Source: an uncultured Collinsella sp. (GTDB lineage Bacteria > Actinomycetota > Coriobacteriia > Coriobacteriales > Coriobacteriaceae). From it: a stretch of DNA of 14,310 nucleotides. The position numbers were made by a program, and so were the translations under genes. Each line of letters opens with the position of its first letter. Position 1 is the stretch's first letter. The stretch spans positions 1-14,310 of the forward strand of contig UQWQ01000057.1 of assembly GCA_900544755.1 (NCBI GenBank). Reading direction: 5' to 3'. This document shows positions 6,728-12,982 of this stretch, in pieces. The notes below the pieces were generated by a model. The model searched no databases. It saw only the letters and a program-made list of their open reading frames with translations, and was not told where the DNA came from.

Positions 6728-7827
6728 GCGGATGCGTCTCCCTTCTGGCCGAGGCCCTCGGCAATGAGTTCGTGGAAAGTGGAAAGCGGTGTGCGGTCGA
6801 TGCTGCAGCGGCCAATGCCGTGCGGAATCACCAGGTCGATGGTGTCGCCCGCGCGCTTCTTGTCGTGGAGCGCCTCGGCAAAGACGGTATCGGCATCTAG
6901 GTCGCAGCGGGTCTTGAGGCTATGGCGGGCGCAGAGCTCCTCAATACGACCGGGCAGTGCGGCATCGCAGACGCCGTGCAGGGCCGCGGCGCGCGTGATG
7001 ATGCCCATGCCGATCGACACGCAGTTGCCGTGTCCCAGCTCAAAGTGCTCGCAGGCCTCGACGGCGTGTCCGGCGCTGTGTCCAAAGTTGAGGAGCTTGC
7101 GCTGGTTGGTTTCGCGCTCGTCGGCGACGACCACGGCGCGCTTGATGTCGATATTGCGGGCGATGATGAGCGCTACGCGGGCCACATCGCGGTTGAGCAG
7201 CTCCAGCGTGAGCGGGGTCTTCTCCAGCTCGGCGAAAAGCTCCGGGTCGGCGATCACGGCGTGCTTGACGACCTCGCCGCAGCCGTCGGCGAACTGCTCG
7301 GGCGTGAGGGTGGCCAGGCACCCCACGTCGGCGATAACCACGCTCGGCTGCCAAAAGGCGCCGGCCAAGTTCTTGCCGGCAGCCAGGTCTATGGCGGTCT
7401 TGCCTCCCACCGACGAATCCACCATGGCGAGCAGGCTCGTCGGGATCTGCACAAACTTGCAGCCGCGCATGTAGGTGGCGGCCACAAAGCCCGCCACGTC
7501 GCCCACGACGCCGCCGCCGAGTGCCACGATCACGTCGGAGCGCGAAAGCTCGTGCTCGGCCACAAACTCCAAAATGGCAACATAGGTCTCGGCGCGCTTA
7601 TGGGCCTCGCCGGCCTCGAAGGTGCAGATGCTCACCTCGTAGCCTGACGCCTCCAGGCTCTGCTTAACGGGCATCTGGTAGAGCGGGCCCACGTTGGTGT
7701 CTGTCACGATGACGGCGCGGGTGCCGCCGGCGGTGGCGCGGACGAGCGGGCCTGCCTGCTCCAGCAAAAACGTGCCCACATGCACCTGGTAGGGGCGTGC
7801 GGTGTCGATATCGATGGTAATCGCCAT
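6721..7827 (-). CDS. aroB: 3-dehydroquinate synthase
   Basis: This 368-residue NAD- and metal-dependent enzyme cyclises DAHP to 3-dehydroquinate, the second pathway step. NAD-binding GGGVVGD (104-110) and VDSSVGGKTAID (136-147) are clear. The metal ligands are recognisable as Glu185 in CGEVVKH, His250 in NFGHSAGHA and His266 in GHG. KKRAGDTIDLVIP (323-335) closes the active site. Length matches the family. The ATG at 7827 follows AAAGGAC. That ribosome site lies in a small potential stem-loop (GGTC, GAAAG, GACC), which is too weak to argue for regulation. It begins 36 nt after tyrA and overlaps aroA. Confidence 0.96.
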   Translation of the reverse strand: MAITIDIDTARPYQVHVGTFLLEQAGPLVRATAGGTRAVIVTDTNVGPLYQMPVKQSLEASGYEVSICTFEAGEAHKRAETYVAILEFVAEHELSRSDVIVALGGGVVGDVAGFVAATYMRGCKFVQIPTSLLAMVDSSVGGKTAIDLAAGKNLAGAFWQPSVVIADVGCLATLTPEQFADGCGEVVKHAVIADPELFAELEKTPLTLELLNRDVARVALIIARNIDIKRAVVVADERETNQRKLLNFGHSAGHAVEACEHFELGHGNCVSIGMGIITRAAALHGVCDAALPGRIEELCARHSLKTRCDLDADTVFAEALHDKKRAGDTIDLVIPHGIGRCSIDRTPLSTFHELIAEGLGQKGDASAC

Positions 7828-7863
7828 AAGCTTCGGTCCTTTCGACCTGGCGTGATGGGTGGT

Positions 7864-8778
7864 CTAGTGGGAGGCCTCGTCGTCGAGTGCGCGCTTAATG
7901 CGGTCGCCCTCGGCAAGGAGGTTCTCCAGATAGCGCTGGTCGCGGTCCTTGAGCGCGCGGCTGTAGGCGCCGAGCGATTCGATCAGATGGTCGATCTCGA
8001 AGGCGAGCGCATTGGCGTCGTCGATCATGAGCTCGGACCACATCTGCGGATTGAGGTGCGCTACGCGGGTGAGGTCGCGGTAGCTGCCGGCCGAAAAGCC
8101 GTGGTGAACCTGAGCGGTCGGGCTCTTAACATAGGCGTTTGAGACGACATGCGCGAGCTGGCTCGTAAAGGCGATGACGCGGTCGTGCTCGGCGGCGCTG
8201 GTCACGCTGAACTTGCCAAAGCCCAAGGGGCGCACCATCTCGCGCACCTGGCCCAAGAGCTCGAGCTTAAGGGCATCGTCTACCGCGGGTGGAACGAGCA
8301 CCAGGGGAGCGCCCTGGAACAGGTCGGCGCGGGAGTGAGCGTAGCCCGAGAACTGGGTGCCCGCCATGGGGTGCGCGCCCACAAAGTAAAAGCCGTGCTC
8401 GCGGGCAAGCTCAAAGGCGCGCTCGCACACGATGCCCTTGACGCCCACCGTGTCGATCACCACGGGGCCCATGATGGCCTCGGTATCGGTGGCGTCGGCG
8501 AGCGCTTGGGCGTGCGCCTCGAGCCACTCGATGCATGCCTCGGGGTAGCAGGCCAGCACGATGATGTCGCATTCGCCGAGCGTCTCGTCGTTGAGCTCGC
8601 CGGCAACGGTGCCCATACTGGCGGCCGTCATGACGTCGTCATCGGGGTCCCAGGCCAGCACGCGGACGCCCGCCTGCGCATAGCCGCGGGCAAAGCTGCC
8701 GCCAATGAGGCCCAGGCCCACGACGCCGGCGCACTTGGGGCCACCCTGGTTAACGCGCGCGTTTCTCACGGTACCCAT
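7864..8778 (-). CDS. tyrA: Prephenate dehydrogenase
   Basis: This 304-residue enzyme oxidatively decarboxylates prephenate to 4-hydroxyphenylpyruvate, the committed tyrosine step. The Rossmann motif GLGLIGGS is at 21-28, with Asp44 at the end of beta 2 suggesting NAD preference. DTVGVKG (109-115) and GAHPMAG (134-140) with the probable catalytic His136 follow. The helical C-terminal domain carries FTSQLAHVVS (204-213) and FSAGSYRDLTRVA (228-240) with the substrate-binding Arg234. There is no C-terminal ACT domain (the chain ends about 30 residues after the helical domain), unlike Bacillus-type TyrA, so tyrosine control may act elsewhere. An arogenate-specific enzyme cannot be excluded. It starts 3 nt after the aroF stop codon, with GGAG just upstream. 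Confidence 0.93.
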   Translation of the reverse strand: MGTVRNARVNQGGPKCAGVVGLGLIGGSFARGYAQAGVRVLAWDPDDDVMTAASMGTVAGELNDETLGECDIIVLACYPEACIEWLEAHAQALADATDTEAIMGPVVIDTVGVKGIVCERAFELAREHGFYFVGAHPMAGTQFSGYAHSRADLFQGAPLVLVPPAVDDALKLELLGQVREMVRPLGFGKFSVTSAAEHDRVIAFTSQLAHVVSNAYVKSPTAQVHHGFSAGSYRDLTRVAHLNPQMWSELMIDDANALAFEIDHLIESLGAYSRALKDRDQRYLENLLAEGDRIKRALDDEASH

Positions 8779-8781
8779 GGG

Positions 8782-9804
8782 CTACTCCATGGTCTCTTGG
8801 CAGACGACCTCGCGGATGGCGTGGATGCGGCGCATGGTGTCGTCGAACTGGTCGGGGGTGAGGGCCTGAGCGCCGTCGGACCAAGCGTGGCTTGGGTCGT
8901 CGTGGACCTCGATCTCCAGACCGTTGGCGCCGCAGGCAGTCGCGGCGAGCGCCATGGGCTCAACGTAGCGGGTGTAGCCGGTGGCGTGGCTGGGGTCGGC
9001 GACGACGGGCAGGTGTGACAGATGGTGCAGCACCGGCACGGCGTTAAGGTCGAAGGTGTTGCGAGTACGGGTTTCGAAAGTGCGGATGCCGCGTTCGCAC
9101 AGGATAACGTTGTCGTTGCCCTCGCTCATTATGTACTCGGCGGCCATGAGCAGCTCATCGATCGTGCCGGACATGCCGCGCTTGAGCAGGATCGGGGTCT
9201 TGGTCTTGCCGACCTCCTTGAGCAGGGGGAAGTTCTGTGCGTTGCGGGCGCCGATCTGCATGACGTCGATTTTCTTGTCCAGGAAGACCTGCACGTCGCG
9301 CGGGTCCATGATCTCGGTGACGATCGGCATGTCGAGCTCGGCAGACGCCTCGCACAGCAGGTCCAGACCGGCGGGGCCCATGCCCTGGTAGGCGTACGGG
9401 GAAGTGCGGGGCTTGTAGGCGCCACCGCGCAGCATCGTGGCACCGGCGGCCTTCACGCGGCGGGCGATGCGGATGAGGTTCTCGCCCTCGACGGAGCACG
9501 GGCCGGCGATGACCTGGAACTGATCGCCGCCGATCTTGACGCCGTGGCCGCAGTCGATGACGGAGTCCTCGGGGTGGAACTTGCGGTTGGCGCGCTTGAA
9601 CGGCTCGGAGACGCGCTGCACGCGCTCGACGACGTCCATGGACTCGAGCAGGAATGGGTCAATCTTGGTCGTATCGCCCACCAGGCCGATGATCGTCTCG
9701 TTCTCGCCGCGCGAGACGTCGGTCTTCAGGCCCTTTTTCTCAATCCAGCTGACGATATGGCTGACGGCCTCGTCGCTGGCGCTCTGCTTTAAAATTGCAA
9801 TCAT
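8782..9804 (-). CDS. aroF: 3-deoxy-7-phosphoheptulonate (DAHP) synthase, type I-beta with regulatory N-domain
   Basis: This is the first enzyme of the shikimate pathway: PEP plus erythrose-4-phosphate to DAHP. Residues 1 to about 65 form a ferredoxin-like regulatory domain closely resembling that of Thermotoga maritima DAHP synthase (MIAILK at the start, TIIGLVGD at 37-44). In that enzyme this domain mediates tyrosine inhibition. The TIM-barrel part carries AGPCSVEG (100-107), KPRTSPY (131-137), GARNAQNF (185-192), LKRGM (207-211) and DPSHATG (270-276). Metal ligands fit Cys103, His273, Glu299 and Asp310, each one residue later than in T. maritima. I chose the ATG at 9804 (340 residues) because the domain starts there and GAGAGG precedes it by 6 nt. 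The frame extends to 9852 but would run through the leader terminator. First gene of the operon. Confidence 0.95.
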   Translation of the reverse strand: MIAILKQSASDEAVSHIVSWIEKKGLKTDVSRGENETIIGLVGDTTKIDPFLLESMDVVERVQRVSEPFKRANRKFHPEDSVIDCGHGVKIGGDQFQVIAGPCSVEGENLIRIARRVKAAGATMLRGGAYKPRTSPYAYQGMGPAGLDLLCEASAELDMPIVTEIMDPRDVQVFLDKKIDVMQIGARNAQNFPLLKEVGKTKTPILLKRGMSGTIDELLMAAEYIMSEGNDNVILCERGIRTFETRTRNTFDLNAVPVLHHLSHLPVVADPSHATGYTRYVEPMALAATACGANGLEIEVHDDPSHAWSDGAQALTPDQFDDTMRRIHAIREVVCQETME

Positions 9805-9814
9805 GGTGTGCCTC

Positions 9815-9877
9815 TCACCTCGATGGATAACCCTTGCAAAAACGGCCCGCATCGCGAGCCGTGTATATATGGTGCAT
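9815..9877 (-). CDS. Putative 20-residue leader peptide of the aro operon
   Basis: A 20-codon frame (ATG at 9877, TGA at 9815-9817) sits in the aroF leader and ends 10 nt before the aroF ATG. It encodes MHHIYTARDAGRFCKGYPSR. Codon 5 is Tyr (TAC), and codons 6-12 are exactly the stem-loop of the leader terminator. Further aromatic codons are Phe13 and Tyr17. No Shine-Dalgarno sequence precedes it. The ATG lies 6 nt after a TATAAA box, so translation could be leaderless, which is common in actinobacteria. The arrangement suggests a ribosome-dependent attenuator, but a frame this short can arise by chance and the aromatic content is modest. Confidence 0.35.
   Translation of the reverse strand: MHHIYTARDAGRFCKGYPSR
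9838..9862 (-). terminator. Intrinsic terminator in the aro operon leader (candidate attenuator)
   Basis: On the minus strand a 9-bp stem (ACGGCTCGC with GCGGGCCGT, one G-T wobble) closes a 3-nt loop (GAT) and runs straight into five T. This is a textbook rho-independent terminator. It stands about 34 nt before the aroF ATG and about 20 nt after the promoter -10 box, so it can only serve the aro transcript itself. The plus strand has no T-tract here. No antiterminator partner is obvious upstream, since only about 15 transcribed bases precede the stem. Control would have to come from a ribosome or a protein. Confidence 0.7.
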
Positions 9878-9882
9878 GAGAG

Positions 9883-9915
9883 TTTATACTATCTGATTCG
9901 CTTTTGCCTTCTAAA
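9883..9915 (-). promoter_or_regulatory. Probable promoter of the aro operon
   Basis: The minus strand shows TTTAGA (9915-9910), 18 nt, then TAGTAT (9891-9886) overlapping TATAAA (9888-9883). TATAAA is the better -10 (5 of 6) but has no good -35 at 16-18 nt; the pair TTTAGA/TAGTAT is 4 of 6 in each box. Transcription would start near 9876-9879, just upstream of the leader terminator. It faces away from the tRNA promoter about 55 nt to the right. The exact boxes are uncertain. Confidence 0.5.
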
Positions 9916-9967
9916 GTGAGCCGTTGCGCCGCGTCTTCCCCGGAATTGCAAAGCTTTTTCTTTTATT

Positions 9968-9997
9968 TTGATAGCCCGTGGTGCACTTGGGTATAAT
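9968..9997 (+). promoter_or_regulatory. Promoter of the tRNA-Arg gene
   Basis: TTGATA (9968-9973) and a perfect TATAAT (9992-9997) are separated by 18 nt. A tract rich in T and A (about 9944-9967) directly upstream resembles an UP element, as at stable-RNA promoters. Initiation would fall near 10003-10005, so the 5' leader before the tRNA is only about 5 nt. Confidence 0.85.
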
Positions 9998-10008
9998 GCC
10001 AACCGTTG

Positions 10009-10085
10009 GCCCTATTAGCTCAGGGGATTAGAGCGTCTGCCTCCGGAGCAGAAGGCCGTTGGTTCGAATCCAACATGGGGCACCA
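10009..10085 (+). tRNA. tRNA-Arg (anticodon CCG)
   Basis: A full cloverleaf can be drawn. The acceptor GCCCTAT pairs with ATGGGGC (one wobble). The D-arm is GCTC/GAGC with loop AGGGGATTA. The anticodon stem TCTGC/GCAGA carries loop CTCCGGA, so the anticodon is CCG, decoding CGG. A 5-nt variable loop follows, then T-arm GTTGG/CCAAC with loop TTCGAAT. The discriminator is A and CCA is encoded (10083-10085). It is transcribed from its own promoter and followed by an intrinsic terminator 11 nt on. Confidence 0.96.
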
Positions 10086-10096
10086 TCGAACGTAAG

Positions 10097-10133
10097 ACCG
10101 TCCGAACCTCGCATGGTCCGGGCGGTTTTTCTT
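10097..10133 (+). terminator. Intrinsic terminator after tRNA-Arg
   Basis: ACCGTCCG (10097-10104) pairs with CGGGCGGT (10119-10126) with one wobble. The stem can be extended inside by ACC/GGT after a mismatch, leaving a 6-nt loop. Five T (10126-10130), C and TT follow. It ends the tRNA transcript only 13 to 28 nt before the possible starts of the ATPase gene. Confidence 0.8.
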
Positions 10134-10161
10134 ATACCGACGCGACGTGATGGGACGTGGT

Positions 10162-12879
10162 ATGGCAGCAACGGATATCGAGCGCGGACTCTCGACCGCC
10201 GAGGTCGAGGAGCGCATCGCCGCCGGTAAGATCAACCGCAACATGGAGCTCAAGACCAAGTCGGTCAAAGAGCTCATCATCGAGAACCTCTGCACGCTGT
10301 TCAATTTGATCAACGTGATCTTGGCGTTCCTGGTCATTTTGACCGGTTCGTTTAAGAATCTGACGTTCCTGTTCGTGGTGTTCCTCAATACCGCTATTGG
10401 CGTCATTCAGTCCATGCGTTCCAAGAAGATGGTCGATAAGCTCACGCTGCTGACCTCCAAGAAGGCCATCGCGGTGCGCGACGGCTCCGAGGTTGAGCTC
10501 GACCTGGATCAGATCGTGCTCGACGACATCATCCGCCTGGGGCGTGGCGACCAGATTCCCGCTGACGCCGTGGTGGTTTCGGGCGAGGCGCTCGTGAACG
10601 AGAGCCTGCTGACGGGCGAGAGCGACCTTATTAAGAAACAGCCCGGTTCCGAGCTCATGAGCGGCAGCTTTATCGACTCGGGCCTGCTGCGCGCCCGCGT
10701 GATCCATGTCGGCGCCGACAACTACGTGGCCAAAATTAATAACGAGGCCAAGTACGTCAAAAAGGTCAATTCCGAGATCATGAACGCGCTTAACGCCATC
10801 GTGCGCCTTGCGAGCATCATCATGATCCCGCTCGGTTTGGCGTTGTTTGCCTCGAGTGTGAGCGAGCTGTGGGATGCCGCCGGAACCCCGGGCGATAGCG
10901 CGCTTTCGTGGTGTTTCTCCGAGCTGCTGGCCGGTCGTGTGCCTTCGTCGGCGCTGCTGTCCACGGTGGGCGCCCTGCTGGGCATGATCCCGCAAGGCCT
11001 GGTGCTTCTGACCTCGTCGGTGCTCGCCATCGCCACGGTGCGCCTGGCCCGCCGCAAGGTGCTGGCGCAGCAGCTTTACTGCATCGAGACGCTCGCTCGC
11101 GTCGACGTGCTGTGCCTGGACAAGACGGGCACCATCACGTCGGGTCGCATGGAGGTCGAGGGTACGTATCCGCTGCCGGTCGAGGGTATGGGTGCGGGGG
11201 AGGGCGACGCCGCCGTTCCCGTCGATACCACGGTGCTCGATTTTGCTCTGGCTAACGTGGCGCGTGCGACTTCGGCCGATGCCAACGAGACCTGTCAGGC
11301 GCTGCTCAACTATTACGCCGACCGTCCGGTCGAGGTGTCCGAGCCGCTGTCGGTCATTCCGTTCTCGTCTTCCAAAAAGTGGAGCGGCGCGTCGTTTGCA
11401 CAGGGCTCCTATGTGATGGGTGCGGCGCAGTTTGTGCTCTCTGATCGTGCGTTTGCCCAGGTCGAGAACCGTGTCGCCGAGCTTGCCGATACCTGCCGCG
11501 TGCTCGTGGTGGCGCGCGTGGACGGCTTTACGCCCGATGGCGATATGGTGGGCGAGGCCGAGCCCGTGGGCTTTGTGACCATCCGCGACGAGATTCGTAC
11601 CTCGGCGGCCGAGACCATCGGCTACTTTAACGAGCAGGGCGTGACGCTCAACGTGATCAGTGGCGACGACCCGCGTACGGTGTCGTCGATCGCGCGCGTG
11701 GTGGGCGTGCCGGGGGCGGACGCTTATGTGGACGCCACGACGCTCGATACGCCGGCCAAGCTCGATGCCGCAGTGGACCGCTACCATGTCTTTGGTCGTG
11801 TGACCCCGCAGCAGAAGCGCGAGCTCGTGCAGGCGCTCAAGCGCCGCGAGCACACCGTGGCCATGACAGGCGACGGCGTCAACGACGTGCTGGCGCTCAA
11901 GGAGGCCGACTGCTCCGTGGCCATGGCGGCCGGCTCCGATGCCGCGCGTAACGTGGCCGAGATCGTGCTCGTCGACAACGACTTTGCCTCGATGCCCGCC
12001 GTGGTGGCCGAGGGCCGTCGCTCCATCAACAACCTGCAGCGTTCGGCTTCGCTGTTCCTGACTAAGACGCTGTTCTCGATGGGCCTGGCGGCGCTGTGCA
12101 TCGCGCTGCCGCCGTACCCTTTCGAGCCGATTCAGATGACGCTCATCAACTTCTTCTGCATCGGCGCGCCGGGCTTTGTGTTGGGCCTGGAGCCCAACAA
12201 TGCTCGCGTGAAGGGGTCGTTCCTGACGAACGTGCTCAAGCGGGCACTGCCGGCGTCGATTGCGGTCATTTTGGCCGCGGCGCTCGATATCTTTGTGGCG
12301 CGCGTGTTTGGCTTTAGCCAGCTCACGCTGTCTACGATGTGCCTGCTTACGTCGTGCGCGGCGAGCGTCAGCCTGATCTGGCGCATCTCGCAGCCTCTCA
12401 CGCCCTTACGTGTGGTGCTCTTCGTGTTTGTTGTCGCCGGCATCCTGGTGGGCGTTATCGGATTCCCGGAGCTGCTGTCTATTGCCAACCTGTCGATGGG
12501 CCAGATGGTAATCTTGGCTGTCATCGTGGTCTTTACCTGCTCGGTGTTCTTTAAGCTCGCCACGATGATGGATTCGCTCAAGCCGCGTCGTCGTCATGCC
12601 GCAACTGGTTTTGGCCGCGGTGTGCGCGTCCACCTGGGTCGCGGTGGCGGCAAGGTGAGCTCGACGGGTTCGACGGCCGAGCGTTTTGCCAAGCGCGTCG
12701 CCGCCGACATGGCGCAGCGCCGCGAAGATCGCACCGCTCGCGAGGCCGAGGCCCGCGCACTCGAGGGCGTGGCCCAGGCCCAGCCCAAGAAAAAGAAGGG
12801 TAGCGGAGCCAAGCGCTCTCGCGTAACCAAGTCCGCCCAAGGCATCAAAGTCTCGATGCCGAGCAAAAAGAAGAAGTAA
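10162..12879 (+). CDS. P-type cation-transporting ATPase (Exp7/CtpE-like), HAD-IC family
   Basis: This is a membrane ATP-driven cation pump of about 905 residues. Two N-terminal membrane segments (about residues 50-88) precede the actuator domain with TGES (151-154). A further membrane pair ends in MIPQGLVLL (275-283). The phosphorylation site DKTGT starts at Asp320, a small nucleotide-binding domain follows, and the hinge TGDGVND is at 569-575. About six more membrane segments follow. The residues after the transmembrane-4 proline read PQGL rather than the PEGL of classic calcium pumps. This fits the subfamily of pneumococcal Exp7 and mycobacterial CtpE, the latter linked to calcium. The ion here is unproven. 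Residues about 807-905 form a Lys/Arg-rich cytosolic tail ending in KKKK. Start is uncertain: GTG 10147 and ATG 10150 lack a ribosome site, while ATG 10162 has a weak GGGA 6 nt upstream. Confidence 0.92.
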   Translation: MAATDIERGLSTAEVEERIAAGKINRNMELKTKSVKELIIENLCTLFNLINVILAFLVILTGSFKNLTFLFVVFLNTAIGVIQSMRSKKMVDKLTLLTSKKAIAVRDGSEVELDLDQIVLDDIIRLGRGDQIPADAVVVSGEALVNESLLTGESDLIKKQPGSELMSGSFIDSGLLRARVIHVGADNYVAKINNEAKYVKKVNSEIMNALNAIVRLASIIMIPLGLALFASSVSELWDAAGTPGDSALSWCFSELLAGRVPSSALLSTVGALLGMIPQGLVLLTSSVLAIATVRLARRKVLAQQLYCIETLARVDVLCLDKTGTITSGRMEVEGTYPLPVEGMGAGEGDAAVPVDTTVLDFALANVARATSADANETCQALLNYYADRPVEVSEPLSVIPFSSSKKWSGASFAQGSYVMGAAQFVLSDRAFAQVENRVAELADTCRVLVVARVDGFTPDGDMVGEAEPVGFVTIRDEIRTSAAETIGYFNEQGVTLNVISGDDPRTVSSIARVVGVPGADAYVDATTLDTPAKLDAAVDRYHVFGRVTPQQKRELVQALKRREHTVAMTGDGVNDVLALKEADCSVAMAAGSDAARNVAEIVLVDNDFASMPAVVAEGRRSINNLQRSASLFLTKTLFSMGLAALCIALPPYPFEPIQMTLINFFCIGAPGFVLGLEPNNARVKGSFLTNVLKRALPASIAVILAAALDIFVARVFGFSQLTLSTMCLLTSCAASVSLIWRISQPLTPLRVVLFVFVVAGILVGVIGFPELLSIANLSMGQMVILAVIVVFTCSVFFKLATMMDSLKPRRRHAATGFGRGVRVHLGRGGGKVSSTGSTAERFAKRVAADMAQRREDRTAREAEARALEGVAQAQPKKKKGSGAKRSRVTKSAQGIKVSMPSKKKK

Positions 12880-12910
12880 CTACGCGCCCTGGCGATGTTG
12901 AATTGGTGCC

Positions 12911-12942
12911 TTGCTCCTGTGGGGCCGTGGCGATGTTATGCT
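12911..12942 (+). promoter_or_regulatory. Possible extended -10 promoter of the zinc-ribbon gene
   Basis: TGTTATGCT (12934-12942) is an extended -10 motif (TG, one base, TATGCT). A TTGCTC lies at 12911-12916, but the 20-nt spacing is too long for a normal -35, so activity would rest on the extended -10. The start would be near 12949, about 34 nt before the GTG. No clear terminator separates the ATPase gene from this one, so readthrough is also possible. Confidence 0.4.
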
Positions 12943-12982
12943 CTAACCTCGATTATTTGAATTGCTTCGAAAAGAGGATGCC

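Noticed and set aside
9805..9852. Longer aroF with 16 extra N-terminal residues (start at 9852)
   Set aside because: The extension would be translated through the leader terminator and has no ribosome site. The regulatory domain begins with the Met at 9804, as in homologous DAHP synthases.
10132..11853. 573-codon minus-strand open frame opposite the ATPase gene
   Set aside because: The product is a His/Arg/Gly-rich string without domains, and it also covers the tRNA terminator. The plus strand carries an unmistakable P-type ATPase.
12890..12937. Direct repeat TGGCGATGTT (12890-12899 and 12928-12937)
   Set aside because: Two 10-bp copies 38 nt apart just before the zinc-ribbon gene could be a binding site, but there is no symmetry and no further copy nearby. 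Chance is likely.
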